From Collybia mongolica (Eukaryota > Basidiomycota > Agaricomycetes > Agaricales > Clitocybaceae), in the NCBI GenBank assembly GCA_013420905.1, contig JAAXNY010000001.1, positions 5,642,001 to 5,706,000 of the forward strand: 64,000 nt of DNA, read 5' to 3'. Shown piece by piece: positions 36,672 to 48,171 of the stretch. The position numbers and the translations under genes are program-made. The stretch's first letter is position 1. Every line of letters begins with the position of its first letter. The notes under the pieces were generated by a model. That model searched no databases. It saw only the letters and a list, made by a program, of their open reading frames with translations, and had not been told where the DNA came from.

Positions 36672-38279
36672 CAGTGGCTCAAAAAACTGCCCCAATGTTT
36701 GTACATTTTTGAAAGATCAATATGGTATGAAGTGCTGACATAAGCAGGGGACCTGGGGTAATTATGTAAGATACTATGACATCGTGGCTTTCCAATGGAC
36801 CCTGGATCATGTGATTTGGATCAATATCCATTAAGCTATAAGCCAAACAAAATGGTTACTTATTGGGGCAGTTTTTTGACCCTTATCTTATTTTCCATTA
36901 TTCTGGCATTTATGATCCAATGCAAGAACATTATGGACTGTGGGAAGAATAAACAATGTCATGTGACTTTATTTGTATCAATTTGACATGTTGGAATTGG
37001 TTCAATCATCTTCTTGACCTCTTACCACCATCATGAAAGCCATTTCTACTGCTCAGCACAATACTGTTGTTTCTCTCCTCAATGAGGGCTATTCTCAGCG
37101 TCAAATCAAGGAGAAAACTGGTCTAGGGAAGGGTACCATCAGTAAGATCAGCAAAGATGTGGATGGAAACAAAGAAAACAACCTTGGTGGCCGCCCCTCC
37201 AAGCTGTCTGTTCGTGACAAACAGTCAATTATTCGTCAAATCAAGTCAGGGAAGCTTGATAATGCAGTTCAGGCTACCCAATTCATCAATGGCATCATCC
37301 CCAATCCTGTCACACCCCAGACAGTCAGAAATGCACTCAAGGAAAATCAATTTTATGCTGCTACAAAGAGGAAAGCTCCTCTTCTCAAACGAGCCCATCG
37401 CATCCGGCGTCTCCAGTTTGCAAAATATCATGAAAGCTGGACTGTGGAGGACTGGAAAAGGGTTCTATGGACAGATGAGACCAAAATCAATAGGATTGGG
37501 TCAGATGGAAAGGTTTATGTCTGGAAACAAAGGGGAGAACCACCATCTGATAGAACAACATCACCTACTGTCAAACATGGAGGAGGAGGAAACCTCATGG
37601 TATGGGGTTGTATGGGGTGGAATGGAGTGGAAAAGCTCATAGAGGTGCAGGGGAACATGGACAAGGTTCAATACTGTGAAATTTTGGAGAGTGGAGTTCA
37701 GGAAAGTTTTGAGAAGTTGGAAATGGTGGATGGCGAGCGCTACTTTCAGCAAGATAACGACCCCAAACACACATCTGGACTGGCCACACAGTGGTTTGAA
37801 GACAACAACATTCAAGTCCTTGGCTGGCCTGCCCAATCCCCTGACATGAATCCAATAGAACACCTTTGGGAACATCTCAAGCGCTGTCTTAAAGAATATC
37901 CGACACCACCCAAAGGAGTACATGAGTTGTGGGATAGATTGGCTGAAGAGTGGGGTGAAATTCCACCAGAGGTATGCCAAAACCTGATAGAAAGTATGCC
38001 CAGGCGGATACAAGCAGTTATAAAGGCAAAAGGTGGTCATACAAAGTATTAGATAGAAAATTAATAGAGGGTCAAAAAACTGCCCCAATGAGTAATCATT
38101 TTGTTTGGCCTATAGCTTAATGGGTTTTGATCCAAATCACATGATCCAGGGTCCATTGGAAAGCCACGATGTCATAGTATCTTACATAATTACCCCAGGT
38201 CCCCTGCTTATGTCAGCACTTCATACCATATTGATCTTTCAAAAATGTACAAACATTGGGGCAGTTTTTTGAGCCACTG
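36672..38279 (+). mobile_element. Tc1/mariner element, copy 2 (1608 bp)
   Basis: The TA duplication lies at 36670-36671 and 38280-38281, and the inverted repeats are 36672-36884 and 38067-38279. It has the same length and almost the same sequence as copy 1, in inverted orientation about 15 kb away. Small arm differences are strand-specific: the arm upstream of the transposase reads AATATCCATT and the downstream arm AAAACCCATT in both copies. The two are therefore full-length descendants of one recent source. Confidence 0.97.
37033..38052 (+). CDS. Tc1/mariner transposase, intact
   Basis: A 339-residue uninterrupted protein for cut-and-paste transposition at TA sites. The N-terminal helix-turn-helix region (VVSLLNEGYSQRQIKEKTG) is followed by a GGRPSKL basic motif. 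The catalytic triad is Asp in VLWTDETKIN, Asp in YFQQDNDPKH and Glu in NPIEHLW, with 34 residues between the last two (DD34E, the Tc1 spacing). A GGGGNLMVWGC glycine-rich segment is present. No intron is needed. The complete ends and TA duplication suggest it could still be active. Confidence 0.95.
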   Translation: MKAISTAQHNTVVSLLNEGYSQRQIKEKTGLGKGTISKISKDVDGNKENNLGGRPSKLSVRDKQSIIRQIKSGKLDNAVQATQFINGIIPNPVTPQTVRNALKENQFYAATKRKAPLLKRAHRIRRLQFAKYHESWTVEDWKRVLWTDETKINRIGSDGKVYVWKQRGEPPSDRTTSPTVKHGGGGNLMVWGCMGWNGVEKLIEVQGNMDKVQYCEILESGVQESFEKLEMVDGERYFQQDNDPKHTSGLATQWFEDNNIQVLGWPAQSPDMNPIEHLWEHLKRCLKEYPTPPKGVHELWDRLAEEWGEIPPEVCQNLIESMPRRIQAVIKAKGGHTKY

Positions 38280-38740
38280 TACAAAGAAAGCTTGGGCAAA
38301 ATTTTGCAGACTGAACGCTAGTGATGGATCCAGAAATGTCAGTATTACATTTTATGACTAGGCACACATCACCAACTCACCATGTGATAGACCAGTAAAC
38401 TAAGCTGCGCATCTCAACCTCAAGGTAACCTAGAAGGGGTTGGGCCTTGGCGAGGGTAAGGATGACCCATTCAGTAACCGTGATTTTTGACTTCATGCCG
38501 TGATCAGCACGAATTTATCTGACATAAAAATAATACATGCCGTCAATCCAAATGCAGAGGTACCTCCTTCACTTGTGTTTGTTGAATGGTGAGTCCGACG
38601 CACGAAACTGGAAGTAACTTTGGCAGATCATGGCTGTGTTTTTTTTATAAAATCGGATCAGTGGTTGCCAGCCCTCATGGTGTCAGCAAAGGGAACGACA
38701 CATCCCTACCTTCTCTCCCCCCTCTTCAACATTTTAAAAG

Positions 38741-40765
38741 CACACCCTTCAACCGCAAAATATAACATCTTTCTGGTGAAATAGCCTCGAATCCCAATGA
38801 GCTCATGGGGGCTACTTCTTACTGGGCGACACCTTTATTCTTCCTCCGTGACTCCTTTCCCGCCAATTCCATGCATGCCATTTCTCCGCCGCCCCCTCAT
38901 GGCGCAGACAAGGAAAGTTCCGACAGTAGTGACATGATTGGAAGCATCCTGGTACCAACATCATGCCAACTTTCTGGACCATTTTCGCGGTTCTATGGCA
39001 TGCAAATCGTGAGAGGTGCCCGTGAGGCACTATGCACAGCGGGGCTATATATTCCAACTTTATTATATATCTCAGACTTGACGTGACGCCCTTCTATCCC
39101 AGGTGTTCCAAGTAAGCGAGAAACAGGGGAAAGTTCTTAGATGATGTCAAAGATTGCTGACCAACCGAGTTGGAAAACCTTTGTATAAAAGATGAGGCTG
39201 CGATACTGCGATAGGGAAGGAGACGCCGACACCGATGAATGACTATTAATTGTCGGGTGATCATTTTTGAGTCAACCTGACATATTACAGCCTATGTATA
39301 ATAATCGGTCCCCTCAACCTGAGCAGGAGTTACCAGCCAAAGCGCGTAGACCTACTATCATGTTAGGCTGATGTGGTAGTGGTTAGAACTTTTCTTACCG
39401 GGTCTAATTAGGGGAGTCTGCACGGAACAAGTCCATTGTTTCAATAGGTCGGAGTGAATCAAGTCATTGGATGGTACCCAATGCCACAAACCCAAGAAGT
39501 ATAATGCCCACTATTACCACACCCACCACCAACCCACATGGCTCACGATGGCACCACTTCGAGGTATTTTCTTTCCGACAATCTTTTCTTGGAGCCGAAT
39601 CGCCAAAAATTGATTGATTCAATTTCATCGGCATCAAAAAGACTTCCATGCATACTATGGGTGGCCCACTAATGCCGATTTTTGATTCTCTCTTCCCCAA
39701 ACCGCTACGGAATGGAAAAATGAGGATTCATGAAGTTACCAGTATATAATTCTGGTTCTTACGGACAGATTGCCCGGCCTCAATTATTTTTTTAGGAGGA
39801 GAAATTGTGGAGGGCGTTGACTGAGACAACGGGCTTGCTTTCAGCAAATGAGATGTTTATTGCTTATTTTGATCACTGTAGTCACATCAAAAATCAAGAA
39901 AATTTCATACCCCGAGGGGTGATGTCTCAACTGCCAAGCCAGGAAGCCAGGGGCATTTAAAAATGTAACGAGGGTCCCTGTTACCCTCACCTCTGTGAAC
40001 AATGAATCTGGGACCTGCCATAGCATTTCCTGTGCCCTTTCCCATAGTTGTGGGCCTGACTATCAAAAGTCAATACACTTGATCAAAATCACCTTCTCGA
40101 GCCTCCCCATAAAACTTAGGATGTTTATTTGTTGCTCTGAGTCGAAGACCTTATTTGGATAACATGCACCAAGCTATGGTTTTTTTTCCGAGGCAAATGG
40201 AGCTGTGGAAGTGGCCAAAATGAAAATAAGCATTGCACTGCCCGTAGGTAATGATGAGCCACTGATAGTATACTTACAATCACCCATCAACATAGACATC
40301 CACAAACTCAAAATCAAGGCCATTGCGTACGTAGAAACTGACAGTGATCAAGCAATGAACCGAAAAAAGTCACCGCCTCTTTTCAAAGCACGCCGGAAGT
40401 GTCAACTCTGCGTCCGCTTCGGAAAGCCAGATCTCGGTGAGTTTGTATCTCCACTTCCGGATCCCGAAATAAGATTTTCCGAGTCACGTTCTCAAGATCA
40501 ACTGATTCTGGCATCAGCCGCATCATCCAAAGGCAAATTTTCCGCGAAAACTGCACGCTTTATGGCAGCGTTCCATACAACATTACAAGTCCAAACTTCT
40601 AGACATTAGCGGCCGCGTGCCGATTGAACGCATATGGTATCAACTTGGATGGTTGGGGATGCATTTGGGTCAGCCCCTCCCCTATTCTACTGAATAGACT
40701 CGTCTTTCACAGTTAAAAGGGAAGGCGCAAGAGCGAGAGAGTTATGAGGGTTCCATTCTGACAAT
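38741..40765. other. Intergenic region between the ATG7 relic and DUF6534 copy B
   Basis: About 2 kb of host-like DNA. Distances match the first locus: ATG7 exon 4 end to gene A is about 2.5 kb and relic to gene B about 2.4 kb. One open frame (first ATG 40220, to 40609, about 129 codons, starts MKISIALPVGNDEP) has no recognised family and is not called as a gene. Confidence 0.35.
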
Positions 40766-42186
40766 ATGTCCATGATACGATTTGCTACGGGAGTGTGGGT
40801 GGCTTTACTATATGATCAATGGTTCACAATTCTAATATTCGTTTCTCTCCCCCAGAGCTGGTCCGATGGTAATCCTGACCCGCATTTATTTGACAGTCTC
40901 TATTAAAGATGATGATCCCAGCTGCTCGGTACGATGATCAATTTTGGACTGTATGGGGTTCTCTGTATACAAGTCCGTGAGTAGGAATCCTCTGTGTGTT
41001 TTCTAACGAAGATGAGTCTTATGTTGATACAGATACGTACTACATGGCATTGCCAAATGACCGAATCCTCCTGAAAACCACCGTCTATGGATGCTTCATT
41101 ATCGAGACGGTTCAGACTTTGTTGATAGGAATAGATGGATACGATTTATTTGCTACGCATCTAGGCGATATATTATCTTTTGATCAGCCTCGATTATATT
41201 GGTTCTCCTTGGCTATCCTCGGTGCGATTGGTATGTCCGGTTTGAATACTCTGTAATGACGTTGACTTTGACCCTTCAGTAACAACAATTGGTCAACTAT
41301 TATATTTGTACCGCCTGTGGGTGATCTACAGATCTTGGATTGTCATAACATCTGTAATTCTCGTAAGCATTCCATGTTCCATTCTTCACGTATTGATATT
41401 TCTGAAAATAGTTGTCGATGTGCGCATGTGTAGCACAAATGACGACAGGGATACTTGTCTATCTATCTGGGAGAGTTAGTTCAGTTTTCACTGACTGCTT
41501 CCTGGTCTCAGTAGTGAGGACCAATTCTTTCCGTCAGTACCCAATTGTCTTACTCCTTCTCTCAACAGATATATTTTGCGGCCAACATACTCTGCGACAT
41601 TGAGATAGCGGGATTCATTGTTTATTATGTACTGAGTCTACCTCAGATTCATCTCGCTATATTGCTGACATCCACGAAGTTATCGCGCCAGCATCCAATT
41701 GTCAACACTCGCCTCCGGCATCGAGTCAAACACCTGATCAGACTCATTATCGAACCGGCAGTATCATAGGTCAGTTTTAAATCTCATATCACACCTTTGA
41801 CCGTTTTCTCACGTACAATAATAGCAATTACTCATATCGTCTGCTTCATTCTCTACATTGCTTACAAGGATACGACATACTTTGCTGTTCCATACCTGAT
41901 GTTATCAAAGCTTTACTCTAACACGCTGGTGCTGATGTTGAACAACCGCGTCGTTGTCCTTGGTAGCCGCAACGACATAGACTCAGACAGATTCAGCGTT
42001 TCTTTGTGGGAACCTAGTACGGCGCCACATTTGCATATTATGCATGCAACGTCATTCGACGGGGACCCAGGGCTAAGTCCAACCAGTATCGACTTGGTTG
42101 TTCTTGAAAGCCATAGCATGAACTCAAGCAATCTTGAAGTTGTGAGTGTCCCTCCTCGATCTGATCAAGCAAACACTTCATGTTGA
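40766..42186 (+). pseudogene. DUF6534-like membrane protein, copy B (one frameshift)
   Basis: Proposed exons: 40766-40794, 40856-40868 (13 bp), 40922-40976, 41033-41230, 41280-41362, 41412-41510, 41569-about 41766 and 41825-42186. The protein is multi-pass: AGPMLLGTMINFGLYGVL, then TTVYGCFIIETVQTLL, LLYLYRLWVIYRSW, IYFAANILCDIEI and LMLSKLYSNTLVLMLNNR, the order typical of fungal DUF6534 proteins. One base appears missing at 41752-41754 (GAACCGG where copy A has GAAACCGG), which breaks the junction to the last exon. The rest is well preserved, so it is either a recent pseudogene or a gene whose splicing I misread. Exons 1 and 2 are tentative. Confidence 0.7.
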
Positions 42187-43761
42187 TACAGTAATACGCC
42201 CCCGAAACAAACAATGTAGCGTTGCCAAGTAACAGGGGGGGACACGCACTAATTACTGTTGGTGGTGGTGCTAAAGAAACGTAGTTTTTATAATTTAGGG
42301 ACGCGGCTAATAGTCGGCCGCGCAATGTCGGGATCGCATATTGTACTAATATACTTAATAGCTGTTTAGGAGTTGCGAGATTAGGGGGAAGGGGTTACGT
42401 CCTCGCCTACTCTCATCGCATCCGTTTTGTGCTTGTTCTCGCACATTTCGAGTGTCTGAGACGTTGATGCTTAGTCTCGCCAATGCCCACTTTCTGTGCA
42501 AGCCGCTCGGACGGCAATCAATTACAGTCCAATCATCCCCCGCGACAAATAGCCGAGCGCTTTGGTCACCTTGCTTTTTTCTCACTTGGCCACAAGGTTA
42601 GGCAGCTACTTGGTCGCTCCATCGAAAGGTTGAGTAGGGGTCACGGAAGATCAGTATCAAGGCCTGAGGTAGAGAGATGCGATAAAAAGTGTGGATTTCG
42701 GTATTGTCGTTCAACGTTCAACACTCATTTGAACTGAGCTTTATTAAGGTTTGCGACACAAGGTCCGTTAGTTTGTAATGATGCCGCGCCTGGCTGGATA
42801 AATCATCGTGATATTTGTTCGTTCAACGAACAGATATGCTAGTTGGGCTCAATATTGGTTCCACCACTAGACCGTGTAGGTGACGGTAAAGTGTGACCTA
42901 TTGTGTAGTCAGAAGAGCAGTGATGCTCTGCGAGCGGGCGCCTGACCATCCCCACGACGTAGATAACTGTAAAGGAACACCAATCAAAGGACAATGATGA
43001 CTTCGAAGCCACTTTAAATTTTTGACTGGGTCCGGTGTAGATGAGAAACCCCAGAGTCGTGAACTCGTGTACAGTAAAAATGGATGCCCACTTTTGCGTG
43101 CTTCTGGAACCCTTCTTACTCATCGAAAATTCCTGATTTCGGACAGTATGACAGGCAGTAAAAACATTGGTTCCTAGGTTTTGAATTGTGTGGTGGTCAT
43201 ATAGAACCTGTTAGATATACATATGGCGTCGGTCGCGTATCGTAAAAGTGCCCATGCGCCATGTCAACTTGCCAAGCAGACTCAAATGGGGTCATTTAGG
43301 TCGTTCAGGTACGCGTGCAGGCCATGTGGGTAAAAAAACTGCGGTTGAACCTTACAACCTTACGTAAATATTCCTCGAGGCACGGAGTTGTTACTCGCCT
43401 CCGGCTGTGACAGCGGGCGGTCTCACTATCTGGGATCAACTCAAGTCAGAGAATCTAAACGGTGGATGGATGTATCGAATTACAGAGAGCAACATCCAAG
43501 TCCCCAAGTCCAGAAGGAAAAAAGAAAACTCGTACTTGTATCGGTGATCAAATTCGTGTCTTCGGCTCGGCAAAGCGTGATCCGTTGATGCGCACCCTTA
43601 CGTACCGCCTGGTATGTAGCCGACGGCGACAGGGGGCCTATCACTGTCAGGGCCTATCCGTATAAAGTTTGCGGCAAACAAATTTCTTATCCGGTTTTCC
43701 TTTATTTTCTCCCCACATTCCTTTTTTTTTTTTTTCGCTCGTCGTTTGCCTTTCGACTATC
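42187..43761. other. Intergenic region
   Basis: Host-composition DNA, 1.6 kb. No gene is supported. Upstream of the chitin deacetylase there is a pyrimidine-rich tract with a long T run (about 43724-43735), common in fungal promoters. Confidence 0.35.
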
Positions 43762-45136
43762 ATGCGCCTCTCAGCACTCGTTACTGTCGCTCTCGCCGCC
43801 GTCGCGCTTGCTAGTCCGTTTCAAAAACGCGCAAAAGCTCAGGTCGTTACGCAGTGCACCGTGCCAAACACTGCCGCGCTTACTTTCGTGAGTGTTTTAT
43901 CTCGGGTATCTCTACGTGCTAAAGATTGGCGGGATGATTTAGGATGATGGACCCTTCGTCTATTTGTAAGTTGAGGATCTGTACCGCGTGATGGGCGTGC
44001 TGATCATCATCGTTATCTTAAGGTACGATGTGAGCAAAGCTTTGATTGCTGCCGGTGCAAAGGGGACTTTCTTCTTCAGTGCGTGTATATGTGACCATCT
44101 TTTCTTTCAAGTCGTCTGATGTGTGTATCCTAGATGGCAATAACTGTAGGTAATAGAGTCCAACACTATAGAATGGGCACTGACTCGTTGCCGCTGTAAT
44201 AGATGGTGGATGCATCTATAACGAAGATCAAGCGAAGCGCGTCAAATACGCCTACGATAAAGGCCACCAACTCGCCTCGCACACCTGGAGCCACGCGCAT
44301 CTTAACAATTTGACTTGGGACCAGCGTGAGCAAAGCCTAGCCCCTCTTTTGCACGAGATATAAATCTAACTCCTATCCAGTGCACCATGAGTTCTGGCTC
44401 GTCGAACGTACGCCCTTATCTATTCGCGTCCCTTCAGGTAAACAGGACTGATATCCTTTCAGAGGCCCTTCAGAAGATCGTCGGCGTGACTCCTGCCTTC
44501 ATGCGTCCTCGTACGTCTTGCCCTTTCATCCAGTTCAGCTTTCTCAGCTAAAGCGGCGCACAGCATACGGTGAATACAACGATCTTGTGCTGGAGGTTGC
44601 CGGAAACCGCGGTCAGACAGTCGCTATCTGGGACTTTGAGTGCGTCCCACTCCCCGTCTCGCTTTACTATGAGTCTCGAATTAAAAACCTTGTCCAGCTC
44701 CCGCGACTCCGCAGGTGCTACTGCCGCAGAGAGCAACAAGCTTTACGACGACCTCGCCAAAGCGCACCCCAGCACCATCCTCGCTCTCAACCACGACGTC
44801 TACCGTAATTACCTTTCTTCCTATACCCTTTGCATGCACTGACCTGTCCCCTTCTCGTATACAGAACAGACTGCGTTAGTTTTCTTCTGCTTTTACTGAT
44901 ACTGATGCTGTTACCGATGCTGATGCTGCCCACAGACAAGTCGTCGTACCTCATGCCATCGCCACACTTCAAAAAGCCGGATACAAGCTCGTCACCCTCG
45001 CAGAATGCCTGGGTCGCCCTGCCTACCAGAGCGTCGGCGCTCCTGCCGTGCGCGATGTAAGTCGTGCCTCGCTTTCCAAAGACGACAGTGCCATTGCTGA
45101 CCACCCCTATACACCTAGGCCTCCTGGAAGTGTTAA
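43762..45136 (+). CDS. Chitin deacetylase (CE4 family), secreted
   Basis: It removes acetyl groups from chitin in the cell wall. There are twelve exons: 43762-43887, 43943-43965, 44023-44078, 44134-44145, 44203-44325, 44381-44407, 44463-44510, 44564-44639, 44698-44804, 44865-44874, 44936-45056 and 45119-45136, giving 248 residues in frame. The signal peptide (MRLSALVTVALAAVALAS) is followed by a basic pro-region. All CE4 motifs are visible: TFDDGP (41-46, metal Asp and base), SHTWSH (His99 and His103, metal ligands), RPPYG (137-141), WDFDS, and LALNHD. Two exons are only 12 and 10 bp, so automatic predictors may miss them. Length fits small basidiomycete deacetylases without a GPI anchor. Confidence 0.95.
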
Positions 45137-45961
45137 TCTACACGAACTTCTCAGTACTTTATCGCATTACTGCTTTATTGAAGAGCTTTTGGACATTGAA
45201 TGGGGCTTTCGGATACTGAATGGGACTCGGACATTTACTAAGATCTCACACCTACTAATTCTTGGACACTGCCTGCACACCTACTTGCCTACCCAACCGG
45301 ACACTCCATTCTTTTGACGGACTACATCGTTCAGCTACGCTTACATACTTACCTAACTACACAATGAATCGTGCTTGCGTATTGACAACGGAGTCCCGGA
45401 CTTGCACCGTCTACGGCTTATGGTCTGAACCTAGGTTCGACTTCGTCATAAAGAACCTTGTTTCGGAGACAGCCGTGATGCAATCAAGTTGAACTACCGC
45501 GAACTTCGAAGTTCTGGCAATTCATGAACTTGTCGACGGGACTCAGTTTTTTTACGTCCTTCACCTTGTTTTCAGCTTTTGAGCTCAGTACGAAACCTGT
45601 ACCTCACAAATGGCATAAACGCCACAACAAGACAGCTAGAAGTGACTGTGGGTAAAGGGGGAACCCTTCGAGTCCCCCCTCTTCACATTGTCTTGCCTTT
45701 GTTCAGGCAAGCTAGTCGCGACGAAGGTCAACAAGGTAAGTATGGATTTGTATTACCCGATATCGGTATCGGCTACCTTATGCTGTCCGATCCAGGGAAC
45801 TCGGTAGTGCTGCTGGTATTCCCGATTTCGAATCCAGTGCTCCCCTGCACATTGATCCTCCCACGTTGTACCAATCAACAAACCGCACCCTGCGAACATC
45901 GAATATAAGTAGGCGTTGTGTTTGACTGCCGCTGCGTACCAGGCGACTCCGACTCCACCTC
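45137..45961. other. Intergenic region
   Basis: Between the chitin deacetylase and the transporter on the same strand. No gene or repeat is seen. Confidence 0.4.
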
Positions 45962-48171
45962 ATGGCCAGCCTCCAACATATTCCCCTTCCAAGCTCCATT
46001 CTCAGTCAGGCGTACTGGAGAACGCCCGTTGGCCAGATTCTGCTCATCTCGGTGGTATGTTTCTGTTGTCCAGGTGTGTACCAAACTCTTCGTACCTGGA
46101 CTTTGTGCCTTATTGCTCTGCTAGGTATGTACAATGCCATCACTGGTATTGGTGGGTCGGGACAGCTGGACAGTACTGTTGCTGCGAATGCCACTGTCGC
46201 GTTGTTTGTGGCCTCGGCGGCGTCCGCACTCACCGTCGTTCCACCAGTGTTTGACGTTCGTGAGGTTGTTGACAGAGGGAATTGGTCTGACGGAACGTGT
46301 CGTCCTTTATAGATGGTTGGGCTCAGAGCTTGTCTCCTTATAGGTATGACGCTTTTCGATATCTGACACGTCGTTTTTGATCGGGTGCAGGAGGTTGGAC
46401 GTACCCGCTCTATGCTGGTGCCCTACTTTGTTATAACCATACGCAGAATTCGGCGTTTGTTATCGCTAGCGGGGCGATCCTCGGAGTTGGCGCTTCATTT
46501 TTATGGGTTGCTCAAGGTGCTGTGAGTATTGTTTTTATTTTTTATTTTATTTTTTTTACGAATGTTCGATAATTCTACTTTGATTCTCAATAATTGATGG
46601 CATAGATCATGGTTTCGTACCCTTTGCCTGATCAGAAGGGCAGGTCGATCGCATTGTTCTGGGTCAGTTGAGACATACCGTTATTTCATCGGCGCGACGG
46701 GCTTATGTTCACTCAGATGATCTTTAACCTCGGTGGAGGGATCGGATCTTTCATCTCATTCGCGCTCAACTTTCACTCGCACAGTGGGACGGTCACCGAT
46801 GGTACATGTGCGTATCAAAGAAAGCCAGTTCCAAAGCTCTAGACTGATGCGGATTTCGCCAGATGGCGCATTTATGGCTATTATGCGTGCGTCTGTCTGG
46901 CGTTGTTATGCCTGGATTGCGACTTATAATGACTATGTAGTCTTCGGGTGTATCCTCTGCGTGTTCGCGTCGCCACCTCATAAAGTAATGCGGTCAGATG
47001 GAACGTTTGCGGGCCCGCCTCCGTCTGGGGCCTCGAGTAGCCTGAGAGCGTCGATCAAGCGCGAATACCGGAATTTCTTCATTGCCCTTACGAACTGGAA
47101 GATTCTGCTCCTCACCCCGGCATTTTTTACTACCAACTTTTACTATTCGTATCAACAAAACACTGTTAACGGCATGTTCCTCTCCGTTCATATTCTCCGC
47201 GTTCTCAACAGAACGCTCACCGACCAGGCGCAACTTTCACCCTCCGCACACGTTCTATTAACGGGGCAATGTACTGGATTGCTCGAGTGGTGAATTTTCC
47301 ACCATTCTCCAATTTGTGAACATACCTTTGAAATATGCCCTTTGCAGATGGGAAGCCCTATCATTGGCTTTTTACTTGACCTGAAAGTACTTTCGCGACC
47401 ACAACGGGCCCTTTTGGGCTATTGTTTCGTTTTCGTCACTGGTTTTGCCATATGGGGTGGTTCGTAATGGGTCGGCAAACACCCGAGTTGTGAGCTGACG
47501 TTGCCCCTAAGGTGGTTTCGCCTTCCAGCGCTGGGAAAATAGCACCGGAAAGAAGCAGTGGCTCGATTTCTCGGATGCACGGACGTTTATTGGTCCGTTC
47601 TGGCTGTGAGTAACTTGTTCGTTTATCTCTTTTCGCTGTTTGACAGAGTCCTTGTGTTTTCAGATATTTCTTCTTTGGGGCATTTGATGCCTTCTGGCAG
47701 GTAAAGCTGGGCCCCGCCGTTTATTGATTGGACTGGTCTAATTGTTCCACAGTCTTATTGTTATTGGCTCATGGGAGCTCTCGCCGGATCCCCTCAGCAG
47801 ACAGCTAGATTCGTTGGATGTATGTTCGTCGTTCGTGATCCCGGAACCACTAACTTATTGACGTTTCTTAGTGTTTAAAACCGCACAAGCCGTGGGTGGC
47901 GCTGTCGCGTGGCGCATCAACGCACTTGCGTGTACGATTTTTTTTTCGCCATTTGTGTTTATTCCAATCATTCACTGGGTGTATAGATCCGGCATTGGTT
48001 GAGTTGATTATCAACTGGGCCCTATTGGGTGGGGCACTCCTGGTTGCGATTCCGACTGTGCTGTCCATTACACCTTCAGCAGTAGCTGGGGTCGGCGCGC
48101 CAGGTGTTAGCGATAAACCACCGCCTGACGACAATGAGCTTGAAAAGAAGAGTTTTGAAGTGGGGCCTTGA
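45962..48171 (+). CDS. UNC93-like membrane transporter (MFS fold)
   Basis: Fifteen exons: 45962-46073, 46125-46246, 46313-46343, 46391-46521, 46606-46662, 46717-46807, 46863-46886, 46941-47171, 47228-47289, 47348-47459, 47512-47605, 47664-47700, 47753-47819, 47872-47931 and 47987-48171, giving 471 residues. Family patterns are present in order: VCFCCPGMYNAITGIGGSG, GGWTYPLYAGALLCYNHT, LWVAQGAIMVSYP, IFNLGGGIGSF, DGT.GAFM, and RTRSINGAMYWIAR. About 11-12 hydrophobic segments and a charged cytoplasmic tail fit an MFS-like transporter; the substrate is unknown. The junction 47171/47228 needs a GC-AG intron. The first intron (46074-46124) is a multiple of three without a stop, so reading through it would be missed. 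Confidence 0.92.

Larger units (their letters stand above)
36580..38740 (+). pseudogene. ATG7: ATG7 relic, split by Tc1 copy 2
   Basis: Nucleotides 36580-36671 and 38282-38400 align with the end of ATG7 exon 4, its intron and the start of exon 5 (24350-24560). The shared thread includes GTGATGGATCCAGAAA versus ATGATGGATCCCGAAA and ATCTCAACCT in both. After a gap, 38535-38740 aligns with exon 7 (24940-25140; for example ATGCCGTCAATCCAAATGC versus ATGTTATCGATCCCAATGC). About 270 bp of exons 5-6 is missing. Frames are not maintained. The relic continues on both sides of the Tc1/mariner element, which therefore inserted into it. Confidence 0.75.

Noticed and set aside
40220..40609. About 129-codon open frame
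   Set aside because: No recognisable family and no intron or neighbour support; could be chance.
45820..45840. TTCGAATCC-like word suggesting a tRNA B box
   Set aside because: No matching A box, cloverleaf or acceptor stem around it.
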